Assembly (NCBI RefSeq): GCF_004345245.1
Contig: NZ_SLUQ01000018.1
Location: 1-56,196 of the forward strand
Origin: Rhizobium sp. BK251
GTDB lineage: Bacteria; Pseudomonadota; Alphaproteobacteria; Rhizobiales; Rhizobiaceae
Direction: 5' to 3'
Length of the DNA stretch: 56,196 nt
Part shown: piece after piece, positions 45,569 to 54,332 of the stretch
Layout: each line of letters opens with the position of its first letter
How positions within the stretch are numbered: the stretch's first letter is position 1
Notes under the pieces: model-generated
Told to the model about the DNA's origin: nothing
The model's database searches: none
What the model saw: the letters and a program-made list of their open reading frames with translations, nothing else
Position numbers and translations under genes: made by a program

Positions 45569-46753
45569 TTAGGCTGCAACGGCCGGAAACATCTCCAGAC
45601 TTGCCGGGCTGTTGGCGCGTCCGAACAGCGCCGTCAGGAAGCTGGGCCACTGTTCGGCCGTCACCCGTTCGCGCACGCGGCGCACGCTTTCGTTACCGGC
45701 CCAATAGGAGGAGATGAAAGGCCCTCGAAACGGATGAGCGGCCATCCGTAGGCGCCCCTGTACCCAGGCCTCTTGGCCCATGGCGGTGTTGCGGAGATAA
45801 TCCGCGACTTCCGCGGCCGCGATGCCTTCGACCATCAACATCCAGGCGGCGCTCGTCTGCGCGGCACTGCGCAGACGACGCAGCTCGACGTGCAGTTCGT
45901 CATCGGCATCCTCGATGAAATCGATCAGATGAACGCCCTGATCGCCGATTCCTTCCTGCACGCAGCCGGTAATCGCATCGGTGGTAATCAGTAGCGCATC
46001 GGCCGGCGCCTTGCCGGCTGCGACTTCGGCCTTGGTATAGAGAAGTTGCGTGGAGTGGCCGGGATAGACCTCATGACATACGAGATGCTTCAAGGCCGCA
46101 CGCGTGAAGGCGAGATCAAAATTGAGATCCATCTTGCCTTCGTTAAAGCTGCAGCGCGCCGTGTACATCATACCTCGGACAGGATTGAGCACCATATCAT
46201 AGCTGCCGGTATCGAAGATCAGCCTGTCGGTTCGCGCCTTTGCCTCCGACATCAGCTCGCGAAACACGGTCTCGATCTTGTCGGAAGGAATGGTCCGCGT
46301 GCGCTCCCACGCCTCGACGCGGGCGAGCAGCGAACCGGTGTTGAAACCCATTTTCGACAGCAGCGCGTCCACCTTTGTCCTGGCGTCCTCTATGATCGCG
46401 GGATCTTCGCGGCCGATCGGCGCACCAACGAGATCGGAAACCTTCTCCTCGAAGGAGGGGCTCGATCCGGAAAGCATCCGCACCGCCACGCGAAGCGACT
46501 TCAGCATGCCTTCGAGGAACACTTTGCGAGGGCCATTGTCGAGGGCCGCCACAGACGCATCCAACGCGTCGAGATCCGAACGAATGGCATCCCGCTCGGC
46601 ATAGCGGCGCGCTTCCACGAGTGTCGCGCCGAGATAGATCGGCACGAGACCGTCGCCACCGAGAAGGCTCCCTTCTGCTGGCTGGCGACGCTCCAAAGCG
46701 TCGATACCCATCGTGACGGCGGTAAGTTCGTGGCCGATTTCAAAGGAGTTCAT
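45569..46753 (-). CDS. DUF885 family zinc-peptidase-like protein
   Basis: A 394-residue DUF885 protein with an intact HEVYPGH (227-233) followed by STQ, the expected zinc-binding and catalytic motif. A VQEGIGDQG segment downstream may supply the third ligand. It probably cleaves an amide or peptide bond of the compound imported by the operon's transporter. No signal peptide is seen, so hydrolysis would be cytosolic. The ATG has AGGA upstream. Confidence 0.83.
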   Translation of the reverse strand: MNSFEIGHELTAVTMGIDALERRQPAEGSLLGGDGLVPIYLGATLVEARRYAERDAIRSDLDALDASVAALDNGPRKVFLEGMLKSLRVAVRMLSGSSPSFEEKVSDLVGAPIGREDPAIIEDARTKVDALLSKMGFNTGSLLARVEAWERTRTIPSDKIETVFRELMSEAKARTDRLIFDTGSYDMVLNPVRGMMYTARCSFNEGKMDLNFDLAFTRAALKHLVCHEVYPGHSTQLLYTKAEVAAGKAPADALLITTDAITGCVQEGIGDQGVHLIDFIEDADDELHVELRRLRSAAQTSAAWMLMVEGIAAAEVADYLRNTAMGQEAWVQGRLRMAAHPFRGPFISSYWAGNESVRRVRERVTAEQWPSFLTALFGRANSPASLEMFPAVAA

Positions 46754-46790
46754 GGAATATCCTGATCAGATAGGGGTAGAGCGGCGGACG

Positions 46791-47201
46791 TCAGTGATCG
46801 AACATGCCTTCCGGGTGGCGAAAGGACTTGAACTCAAGAGCGTTGCCCGCCGGATCCTTGATGAAAAACGTGCCCTGCTCGCCCGGCTCGCCCTGAAAGC
46901 GGATATGCGGTTCGAGAATGAAGGCGCAGCTGTTGCTGCGCAGCCGCTCGATCAGCGCATTCCATTCTTCCCAAGGCAAGACGGCGCCGAAATGGTGAAG
47001 CGGAACGAGGTCGTTGCCGACCTTGGAAGTCGCCGAGGGTTTCGGATCCTTGTTGAGATGCGCGGAAATCTGGTGACCGAAGAAATCGAAGTCGATCCAG
47101 TTCTCCGCTTCACGCCCGACCTTGCATCCGATGACAGAACCATAAAAATGACGGGCAGTTTCCTTGTCGTCGATCGCAAAGGCCATATGAAACGGGATCA
47201 T
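46791..47201 (-). CDS. VOC family (glyoxalase-like) protein
   Basis: A 136-residue vicinal-oxygen-chelate fold protein starting IPFHMAFAIDDKETARHFY, with PLHHFGAVLPWEEW in the middle and GTFFIKDPAGNALEFKSF at the end. His and Glu ligands typical of metal-binding VOC enzymes are present. It is the first gene of the operon, divergent from the LysR gene. The ATG has GGAAAG upstream. Confidence 0.87.
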   Translation of the reverse strand: MIPFHMAFAIDDKETARHFYGSVIGCKVGREAENWIDFDFFGHQISAHLNKDPKPSATSKVGNDLVPLHHFGAVLPWEEWNALIERLRSNSCAFILEPHIRFQGEPGEQGTFFIKDPAGNALEFKSFRHPEGMFDH

Positions 47202-47330
47202 GATTTTTCTTTCCGCAAAGGTCGGTTAACGCGGCGTGAAGCCTCGGTACGCGGAAAAGACTATCGACTTGGCAAATCGCCTCAAGATGCATAAAAATCT
47301 GTTTGTAATGATCTCAAGGAATGCAAATCA
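47202..47330. promoter_or_regulatory. Divergent promoter region of LysR gene and catabolic operon
   Basis: This 129 bp gap must hold both promoters. It is AT-rich toward the LysR gene (ATAAAAATCTGTTTGTAATG). LysR proteins usually bind such shared regions; no single clear T-N11-A palindrome could be chosen. Confidence 0.5.
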
Positions 47331-48239
47331 ATGCGCAGCCGCCTCTTGCCTTCGCTGAATGCACTACGGACCTTCGAAGCGGTGGCTCGCCACAACAGCT
47401 TCACGCGCGCTGCCGAGGAATTGAATGTAACGCAGAGCGCCGCCAGCCGACTTGTCCGCAGCCTTGAAGACTACCTCCAGATCCCCCTCTTCACCCGTCA
47501 GAGCCGGCGCATCGAGCTGACCGACGAGGGACGTTTCTACAACAGGCTGGTTCATGACGCGCTGGACCTTGTCGAAGCCGGGACGGTCGAGTTGATTTCG
47601 TCGAGCCAAGGCAACGGGACGCTTTCGATCGGCATGCTGCCCACCTTCGGCACGCGCTGGCTGCTGCCACGTCTGCCGTCCCTTCAGGAAAAATATCCCG
47701 AGATTTCCTTGAATGTCATATCGAGTGACGGCGAACTGGATTTCACCAAGGAGCGCATCGACGTTGCCATTCGGTTCGGCCATGGCAACTGGCCGGATGC
47801 CATCATCGACCCACTGATGTCGGAGGAGATTCTGGTCGTCTGCAGCCCGAAGATCATGCAGGGACCAATGCCACTATCCGACTACTCATCGCTGCAGCAT
47901 CACCCGCTCATCCGCCATTCGACTCGTCCGCACAGCTGGGATCACTGGTTTCGCTCCGTCGGCGCTTCACGTGACAATTTGCGCTGGGGGCCAAGTCTCG
48001 AACATTTCTTCATGATCATCCAAGCGGCGATTGCCGGTCTCGGCATTGCCTTGCTGCCGAGCTTTCTGGTCGAGGATGAGCTCAGGACCGGCGCGCTGGT
48101 CGCGCCATTCCCCGTTCGTATCGCCGGCCCCGGCGCCTACTATCTGGTAACATCGGCTGCGAAGGCGGAGTTGCGGCGCGTCAAGCTTTTCCGCAGTTGG
48201 ATTTTGGATGAGATAAAATGCGAGGCGCGTCCGATATAG
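47331..48239 (+). CDS. LysR-family regulator (GcvA-like)
   Basis: A 302-residue LysR protein. The winged helix starts LPSLNALRTFEAVARHNSF with NVTQSAASRLVRSLE, and the co-inducer domain includes DVAIRFGHGNWP, typical of the GcvA/AmpR group. It is divergent from the 12 kb ABC/DUF885 operon and is the likely activator of that operon. The inducer would be the transported compound or a product, by inference. Confidence 0.92.
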   Translation: MRSRLLPSLNALRTFEAVARHNSFTRAAEELNVTQSAASRLVRSLEDYLQIPLFTRQSRRIELTDEGRFYNRLVHDALDLVEAGTVELISSSQGNGTLSIGMLPTFGTRWLLPRLPSLQEKYPEISLNVISSDGELDFTKERIDVAIRFGHGNWPDAIIDPLMSEEILVVCSPKIMQGPMPLSDYSSLQHHPLIRHSTRPHSWDHWFRSVGASRDNLRWGPSLEHFFMIIQAAIAGLGIALLPSFLVEDELRTGALVAPFPVRIAGPGAYYLVTSAAKAELRRVKLFRSWILDEIKCEARPI

Positions 48240-48614
48240 TTTGTACTTCAGTTAAGAAGCGCTCGAATACTTCCGGCTCATGAACGGCTCATCGGCACCC
48301 ACGCCGATCTGAGCTTTAACCCCGGAAAATTCCAGCTCCCGCTGACGCAGATTCGGGGAGCACCTCAAAAAACTGTGAATCGACATCAAACGCTTCCCCT
48401 GAACCGACCGCCATTAAACACACGAGCTTGCTGGCAAATTCATGGCACGGGGGGTCACCACTGGCGCCGATTGCGACCCTTCAATTTTCTATTTTCTATC
48501 TGTATCTCAAAGACTTAAGCCCATGTTGCGAGGGCCGGCCTTCGGCGTCGATTCACACGTCGACGACGGCAAAGACACGAGTTGGTGCGCATAAGTGGCA
48601 AGAACGCTCCAAGC
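48240..48614. other. 375 bp without a supported gene
   Basis: Between the convergent LysR and sunset-domain genes no frame has a motif or ribosome site. The stretch around 48480-48515 is AT-rich (TTCTATTTTCTATCTG) and could hold a terminator for either gene. Confidence 0.45.
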
Positions 48615-48941
48615 TCAATTCCGTGCTCTTCGCCAACCAGCGGCGCGTGCCTCGGATTCACTGCAGAACCATCGCTCTCCATATTGTGGGCTGATCTTTG
48701 TTGTCGAGTAATCCTCTTGGCCAGGGACGTGATAGATATGTTCGCCGGTATTGATGCTGATGTTGCCTTTGATATTGCAGCCGTTTGCCGAGGCGGTAAC
48801 AGACCCCAACATGTCAGCCGCACTATAAAGGCCGGCCACACCAAGTAGCATGAAAGCTGCCATGAGCCCGGGGGCAGCCTTGGCGTATGAGAGAACATTG
48901 CTTTGGTGCTTCGGCTTCCAATACTTACGAGGGTTGCGCAT
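48615..48941 (-). CDS. Membrane-anchored sunset-domain protein
   Basis: A 108-residue protein with a basic N-terminus, one hydrophobic segment (about 24-44) and a C-terminal sunset domain: CNIKGNISINTGEHIYHVPG, then ERWFCSESEARAAGWRRA. Such domains are common in Rhizobiales proteins, often near nucleases, and their role is not fixed. The ATG at 48941 has GGAGG six bases upstream; longer versions reaching 49025 do not. Confidence 0.85.
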   Translation of the reverse strand: MRNPRKYWKPKHQSNVLSYAKAAPGLMAAFMLLGVAGLYSAADMLGSVTASANGCNIKGNISINTGEHIYHVPGQEDYSTTKISPQYGERWFCSESEARAAGWRRARN

Positions 48942-49352
48942 GCGATGCCTCCATTGCGCGCACTGGTAGCATGCCGGGGCTTTAGGCGAGATTGAAGAGA
49001 TGACTAAAAGGCCGACGATCTTCACTGTCGAGGCTCATCGCCGTTTTATCGAGTGGTGCCTGACGTCCGCCCGACCAGGAGCGACGTCCTTCACTTCTCC
49101 TTGCCTTAGACGCGGAGCTTTGTGCCGATGGGATTCATCTTTCTCAATGATCACGAGCACTCTAGTTGCGGTGATGCTTTTGCTAATCACGGGAGGATTA
49201 GCTTATGCCCCATCGACTTCAGAGCGCCTAGCGTCTGACGGCTTGGTCGAAGTGCCCGATGCCTCAGACAGCATCGACGGGCAGCGGCAGAGCGCGTGAC
49301 AGACGAAGGGGATATTCTGCCTCTTTATCACTCTTGCATCAAATTCCAGGCA

Positions 49353-49369
49353 GGAATAGCGGCTATTCC
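49353..49369. promoter_or_regulatory. Palindrome GGAATAGC-g-GCTATTCC
   Basis: Perfect 8 bp arms around one base, 94 bp upstream of the TetR start. Its ATAGC/GCTAT half-sites resemble those of the two operators that follow. Confidence 0.5.
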
Positions 49370-49390
49370 GCCAAGCCGATCGAGCGCTCC

Positions 49391-49449
49391 ATAGCAGTCA
49401 CTATACAACGATCGACAATCAGGAACATCGTAAATATAGTGACTGCTAT
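49391..49449. promoter_or_regulatory. Paired operators forming a 15 bp inverted repeat upstream of tetR-like gene
   Basis: ATAGCAGTCACTATA (49391-49405) and its exact reverse complement (49435-49449) are separated by 29 bp. Each copy is itself near-palindromic (ATAG-N6-CTAT). The second lies directly before the GGGAGG ribosome site at 49451. TetR-family dimers bind such sites, so strong autoregulation is expected. Confidence 0.7.
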
Positions 49450-49463
49450 AGGGAGGAAAGACG

Positions 49464-50060
49464 ATGCGACAACGCAAGCTCGACAGGGATCAGGCTATTT
49501 GGAAAGCCACCAACCTGTTTTGGGAAAAAGGATACGATGGTACCTCCTTGGCCGAACTGACGGATGTGTTGGGAGTAACGCCGCCCAGCTTCTACTTTGC
49601 TTTTGGCAACAAGGAGGGGCTCTTTCGGGAGGTCTACGATCGCTACAAGCGCAACCACCTCGCCTACATCGATGAGGCACTTGCCGAGCCCACGCTTGCC
49701 GACGTGATCGAAAGGTTGCTTCTTGGTCACGCGCATGCGCAGACGGATCCCGCTCACCCGTCAGGCTGTCTCGGCATCAATTGCGGATTACCGAGTCCTG
49801 CCAATTCGATTGGTGTTCGCGAGGAGTTGCTTACGAGTCGGTCGGAGAGCCTCGCAAAAATCCGACATCGCGTTGAGCGCGCAAAGGCGGAGGGCGAGAT
49901 CTCCGATACCTCCAACTCCGAAGCCATCGCGCGGCTGTTGCACGTCGTGGGAATGGGCATGGCGGTCGACGCGCAATCGGGGGCGAACTCGATTCAGATG
50001 AGGCAATCCGCGAACCTCGCTATCGGCCTCCTTCAATCGCTGACCAAATCCGGGCGGTGA
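49464..50060 (+). CDS. TetR/AcrR-family repressor
   Basis: A 198-residue regulator. The N-terminal helix-turn-helix is AIWKATNLFWEKGYDGTSLAELTDVLGVTPPSFYFAFGNKEGLF (in parts, 11-55), and the ligand domain has GCLGINCGLP. The start has GGGAGGAAAG upstream. It is followed after 31 bp by a LysR gene and then by SDR and MFS genes that it may control. Confidence 0.91.
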   Translation: MRQRKLDRDQAIWKATNLFWEKGYDGTSLAELTDVLGVTPPSFYFAFGNKEGLFREVYDRYKRNHLAYIDEALAEPTLADVIERLLLGHAHAQTDPAHPSGCLGINCGLPSPANSIGVREELLTSRSESLAKIRHRVERAKAEGEISDTSNSEAIARLLHVVGMGMAVDAQSGANSIQMRQSANLAIGLLQSLTKSGR

Positions 50061-50091
50061 TGCGCATGGCACCATCACACAGGAGAGCCTC

Positions 50092-50997
50092 ATGGACCGA
50101 ATAGATGTCATGCGTCTTTTCGTTCGCGTGGTTGAGAGCGAAAGTTTCTCGAAGGCGGCACGCGCCGAAGGCGTCGTCCAACCAACGGTGAGCAAGCAAA
50201 TTGCGGGCCTTGAAGCTCGGCTCGGTGCCCAGTTGCTGCGAAGAACATCGCGTGGTCTCAGCGTTACCGATGCTGGCGAAGCCTATTACAACGCGGCCAT
50301 CCGACTCCTCGGGGAGTTCGATGCCGCGGAGTCGAATTTGGTTGCTCGTCAGGCGGCACCCTCCGGTCGCATTCGCGTCGCGCTGTCGGCAGGCTTCGGC
50401 CGAATGTACGTGATGCCGCATTTACCAATGTTTTTCGAACGTTATCCGGACATTACCGTCGAGACAGATATCACCGACAAACACATCAACCTCGTGGAAA
50501 ACCATATCGATGTGGCGATACGGATCGGAAAGCAGGGCGACTCCTCGCTGATTTCGCGCCGCATCGGCAGTGGCGAAACGGTTCTCGTCGCGTTTCGCAA
50601 TTATCTGGAGAAACATCCGGGACCAACCTCGCCCGCCGATCTGCGTGATCATGCGTGCGTTACATTCGTCTCAGGCGGAACTGCGCGGACCTGGGAGTTT
50701 CGCGACTCGTCCGGACCCATCATATTTGAACCGTCCGGGCCGGTACGAACCTCCGACGCCGAACATGTTCGCGCCGGCGTGTTATCCGACATCGGCATTG
50801 CACAGGGGCCCGCATGGCTTTTTCGCGATGAATTGAAATCGGGCGCCGTGCAGCGGCTTCTCACCGACTTTGCGCCACCGCCTCACCCGATCAACGCAGT
50901 TAGTCCTGGAGGTCGCCTGCAACCCAGCAAAGTCAAGCTTTTCATTGAATTTCTTGCGCAGACGTTCGCAACGAATACAGATCTCCGCATAAGATAA
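50092..50997 (+). CDS. LysR-family regulator
   Basis: A 301-residue LysR protein with the winged helix MDRIDVMRLFVRVVESESF and VVQPTVSKQIAGLEARLG, and a co-inducer domain with HIDVAIRIGKQGDSSL. It resembles the DsdC/AaeR-like regulators that sit next to SDR or MFS genes. The position between the TetR and SDR genes suggests joint control of the cluster. Confidence 0.91.
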   Translation: MDRIDVMRLFVRVVESESFSKAARAEGVVQPTVSKQIAGLEARLGAQLLRRTSRGLSVTDAGEAYYNAAIRLLGEFDAAESNLVARQAAPSGRIRVALSAGFGRMYVMPHLPMFFERYPDITVETDITDKHINLVENHIDVAIRIGKQGDSSLISRRIGSGETVLVAFRNYLEKHPGPTSPADLRDHACVTFVSGGTARTWEFRDSSGPIIFEPSGPVRTSDAEHVRAGVLSDIGIAQGPAWLFRDELKSGAVQRLLTDFAPPPHPINAVSPGGRLQPSKVKLFIEFLAQTFATNTDLRIR

Positions 50998-51218
50998 TCC
51001 GCGATGTGCCCGCCCGGCACCGCCTGAGCAATACACTCAAAACCGCTGGGCGAACATGCCCTCTCGATACCGGCGGCAACTGCCGGGTCGGGCAGTGATT
51101 GCCTGATCTCATTCCAATTCAGAATAGGTCGTATTCCGGCCCGCAACCTTCCAGACCAGCCTGGCCATCTTCATTTCTGCTGTCGCGAATGATCGCGCCA
51201 TTAATGAGGACGGAAAAT

Positions 51219-51968
51219 ATGGGCAAGCTGGAAGGAAAGGTCGCTCTCATCACAGGCGGCAGCAGTGGCATCGGCTTGGCGGCAGCAAAGCGGTTAGTGG
51301 AAGAAGGCGCACATGTCTTCGTGACCGGCCGTGGTCAGCCGGACCTGGAGAAGGCTGAACATGAACTTGGTCGGAACGTGACCGGTCTGCAAGGAGATAT
51401 AGCAAGCCTCGACGACCTCGACCGGATTTATGGCCGGATTGCAAATGATCTCGGTGGCCTCGATATCGTTGTGGCAAACGCTGCCTTCGTGGAACTCGTG
51501 ACGCTGGCCGCGTCGACGCCAGAGCATTTCGACAAGACGTTCAACGTCAATGTCCGCGGAACGTTTTTCACCGTGCACAAGGCCCTGCCGCTGCTGCGCG
51601 AGGGAGGCAGCATCATCCTCGTTACCACATCCGGCCACGTAAAGGGCGTCCCGCTATATGGGAGCTACCTGGCGACGAAAGCCGCGCTGCGTTCCTATGC
51701 GCGGAGCTGGGCTGCCGAACTAACGGCACGTAAGATTCGGGTAAATACCATCAGCCCCGGGCCGATCGAAACACCGATCATCGACAAGCAGTTTCAAACC
51801 AAGGAAGAGGCCGACGGCCTTAGGGCAGCATTTAGGGCAGCCATTCCATTCGGGCGCCTGGGAGAGGCTGACGAAGTCGCCGCCGCAATTCTGCACCTGG
51901 CCTCCGACGACAGCAGCTTCACGACAGGCGCCGATCTCTTCATCGACGGTGGCCTTTCATTGACCTGA
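51219..51968 (+). CDS. Short-chain dehydrogenase/reductase 1
   Basis: A 249-residue classical SDR: TGGSSGIGLAAAKRL cofactor motif, NAAFVE, and the catalytic Tyr-Lys in YGSYLATKAALRSY, ending DGGLSLT. The start MGKLEGKVALITGG at 51219 has GAGGACGGA upstream; an upstream extension to 51099 is unsupported. It is clearly paralogous to the next SDR. Confidence 0.92.
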   Translation: MGKLEGKVALITGGSSGIGLAAAKRLVEEGAHVFVTGRGQPDLEKAEHELGRNVTGLQGDIASLDDLDRIYGRIANDLGGLDIVVANAAFVELVTLAASTPEHFDKTFNVNVRGTFFTVHKALPLLREGGSIILVTTSGHVKGVPLYGSYLATKAALRSYARSWAAELTARKIRVNTISPGPIETPIIDKQFQTKEEADGLRAAFRAAIPFGRLGEADEVAAAILHLASDDSSFTTGADLFIDGGLSLT

Positions 51969-52052
51969 TCGACTGTCCGACATCCTCACCACACACCATT
52001 CATTTTCGCGTCCTCAGCCGGGATGCCGTCAATTCCATGAAAGGGAATGATC

Positions 52053-52787
52053 ATGGCTGGAAAGCTCGTTAGCAAAATCGCACTTGTCACCGGAGGCAGC
52101 ACGGGTATCGGCCTGGCAACGGCCCAGGCCTTCGTCGAAGAAGGCGCGTACGTCTTCATTACCGGTCGCCGCCAGGAATATCTCGACAGGGCCACAGCGC
52201 AGATTGGCCGAAACGTTAGGGCAATCCAAGGTGATGTCACGAAGAGTGACGATCTCGCGAAGCTGTTCGACGTGATAGCAACGGAAAGGGGTAAGCTCGA
52301 CGTCATAGTCGCCAACGCCGGTGCGGGAGATTTCGCACCGCTCGGCCAGATCACCGAGGAGTTCTACAACCGCCAGATAGACCTCAACCTCCGCGGTGTT
52401 CTCTTCACAGTCCAGGGTGCGCTCCCCATGGTGTCCAATGGCGCGTCGATCATCATAATCGGCTCGATGGCCGGATCCAAAGGCGTTCCGGGAATGACGG
52501 TCTACGGCGCGGCAAAGGCGGCTGTGCGATCATTCGCCCGCACTTGGACGCTCGAACTCAAGGACCGGCAGATCCGGACCAACATCCTGAGCCCGGGGCC
52601 CATTCTCACCGGTCCGCTGGAATCTGCTCCTCCAGAAGTGTTCGATCAGTTTCTCGCCGGTATCCCCATGGGTCGCGTAGGTCTCCCCGCGGAAATCGCG
52701 AACTCGGCGGTCTTCCTGGCAAGTGACGACTCGCGATTTATTACCGGCGTTGAGCTTTTTGCCGACGGCGGAGCAGCCCAGGTCTGA
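52053..52787 (+). CDS. Short-chain dehydrogenase/reductase 2
   Basis: A 244-residue classical SDR: TGGSTGIGLATAQAF, then NAGAGDFAPL, and the catalytic YGAAKAAVRSFART, ending ADGGAAQV. It has the same layout and many of the same residues as the SDR 85 bp upstream, so a tandem duplication is likely. The ATG at 52053 has AAAGGGAA upstream; an ATG at 52047 is possible. Confidence 0.92.
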   Translation: MAGKLVSKIALVTGGSTGIGLATAQAFVEEGAYVFITGRRQEYLDRATAQIGRNVRAIQGDVTKSDDLAKLFDVIATERGKLDVIVANAGAGDFAPLGQITEEFYNRQIDLNLRGVLFTVQGALPMVSNGASIIIIGSMAGSKGVPGMTVYGAAKAAVRSFARTWTLELKDRQIRTNILSPGPILTGPLESAPPEVFDQFLAGIPMGRVGLPAEIANSAVFLASDDSRFITGVELFADGGAAQV

Positions 52788-52844
52788 TGCGATCAACCGG
52801 CCGGCGCAGGGAGGAGCGCCGGCCAAGCACGAGGAACTATCGAA

Positions 52845-54068
52845 ATGTCAGAAAGTGGATCGGAAACAGTCGTCGCCGATGAGGTAGATCTGGACGCGTC
52901 GGTGGCAATGCCTGTCACCCTCCCGCACGTGCTCTCAGCCCTGTCAGTCGGGGCCACAGCTTTCCTCATGGTAACCTGTGAATTCCTGCCGGTCGGACTG
53001 CTGCCAGGGATCGCGGCAGATCTACAAATCACCCATGGACAGGCAGGACTGACCGTCACCATCGCCGGCATCATGGCCGCAATCGGCGCACCCGTCGTCA
53101 GTGTCATGGCCGGTACGGCTGATCGCAAGAAGGTGCTGATGTTCCTGTCCGCCTTACTGGCAATCTCCAGCTTGATAACAGCATTGGCCTGGTCCTTTCC
53201 GATTGTTCTTCTCGGTCGTGTCTTGGTCGGCTTTACGATTGGTGGGTTCTGGACGGTGGGCGTGGGGATAGGTCCGCGGCTCATTCCCGAACCGACTGGA
53301 ACGCGCGGAACGGCGATCGTCTTCGGCGGTATTTCGCTCGGCACGATCGCTGGCGTCCCCGTCGGAACCTTTGTCGGCGACAATATGGGCTGGCGTTGGG
53401 CCTTTTTCGCAGCCGCTGGCTTGAGCCTTATCCTGCTGGTTGCGCAAATGAAGCTGCTACCGAAGCTTCTTGTGCGCCAGTCCACCAAATGGTCCGATCT
53501 GCCCGAGTTATTGCGCATCCCCAATGCACGGCTGGGCCTACTTCTGTCGATCTTCACCTTCGGCGGCCACTTCTTCGCCTATACATACATATCGCCATTC
53601 CTTGGCAGCTACACGGGAATGGAGATGCAGTCGATTAATGCTCTTCTGCTCCTCTACGGGGTGTCCGGGTTCTTCGGAAACATGATCGGAAGTTGGGGCG
53701 CCGGCCGCAACGTGCGTTATTCGCTAGTAGCAACTTCTCTGATTATTGCCGCATCCGTTCTGATGTTGACCAATTGGGGCAGCAATTCCCAGGCGGCAAC
53801 GGCGATCGTCGCCATATGGGGATTGGGCTTTGGCGCATTGCCCATCATCACCCAGACATGGATGCTGCGCGCTGCACCAGAAGCAGTCGAGCGGGGGGCG
53901 GCTCTTCTCGTCTCTTCTGTCGAAATCGCAGTTGCGGCTGGGTCCCTGGCCGGGGGCAGCGTCATCGATAACCTCGGTCTGGTCAGCACCATGGCAATCG
54001 GCGGTCTAGCAGTCCTGGCAGCAGCTCCTCTTATTTTGATCTTTCGATCCACGGCACATATCAAGTGA
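52845..54068 (+). CDS. MFS transporter (drug/purine efflux-like, NepI/AraJ type)
   Basis: A 407-residue inner-membrane exporter with about twelve segments. It has FLMVTCEFLPVGLLPGIAADL in the first segments, the loop 2-3 motif AGTADRKKVLM, and GRVLVGFTIGGFWTVG, as in the DHA12/NepI-type families. It follows the second SDR by 57 bp and is the last gene of the TetR-led cluster. It probably exports the compound sensed by TetR. Confidence 0.9.
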   Translation: MSESGSETVVADEVDLDASVAMPVTLPHVLSALSVGATAFLMVTCEFLPVGLLPGIAADLQITHGQAGLTVTIAGIMAAIGAPVVSVMAGTADRKKVLMFLSALLAISSLITALAWSFPIVLLGRVLVGFTIGGFWTVGVGIGPRLIPEPTGTRGTAIVFGGISLGTIAGVPVGTFVGDNMGWRWAFFAAAGLSLILLVAQMKLLPKLLVRQSTKWSDLPELLRIPNARLGLLLSIFTFGGHFFAYTYISPFLGSYTGMEMQSINALLLLYGVSGFFGNMIGSWGAGRNVRYSLVATSLIIAASVLMLTNWGSNSQAATAIVAIWGLGFGALPIITQTWMLRAAPEAVERGAALLVSSVEIAVAAGSLAGGSVIDNLGLVSTMAIGGLAVLAAAPLILIFRSTAHIK

Positions 54069-54332
54069 TGTTCAGCAAGGCGTCTGTGGACCAACGGTAC
54101 CGAACATGATTCAACGGGACTGACTGTGATCCACAACCACCCCACTACCCTCGTTTCGAACACACTGGATCACGCTCAAGCATATTGAAACATAATTGTT
54201 TTCCGACTTGCGTGGTGGGTGCCGCTTTGGCAAACTGGGTGCTGTTGAAGGGGTAGCGGACCGCCTCCAGATCCCGAGCGCCGATCCCTGCTTCCTCGAC
54301 CGATCCCAGTTGCCGAGAGAGGGAAAAACGCG
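54069..54332. other. Intergenic before the integrase
   Basis: No gene seen. No tRNA or direct repeat that could serve as an attachment site was identified here. Confidence 0.45.

Larger units (their letters stand above)
48942..49463. other. 522 bp intergenic with regulatory palindromes at its right end
   Basis: A plus-strand frame at 49000-49299 contains one hydrophobic stretch after 49147 (MITSTLVAVMLLLITGGLAYA) but no ribosome site; coding is doubtful. The right end carries three palindromes that precede the TetR gene (49353-49369, 49391-49405, 49435-49449). Confidence 0.5.

Noticed and set aside
49147..49299. Possible small membrane protein
   Set aside because: One hydrophobic stretch but no ribosome site, and no support beyond the open frame.
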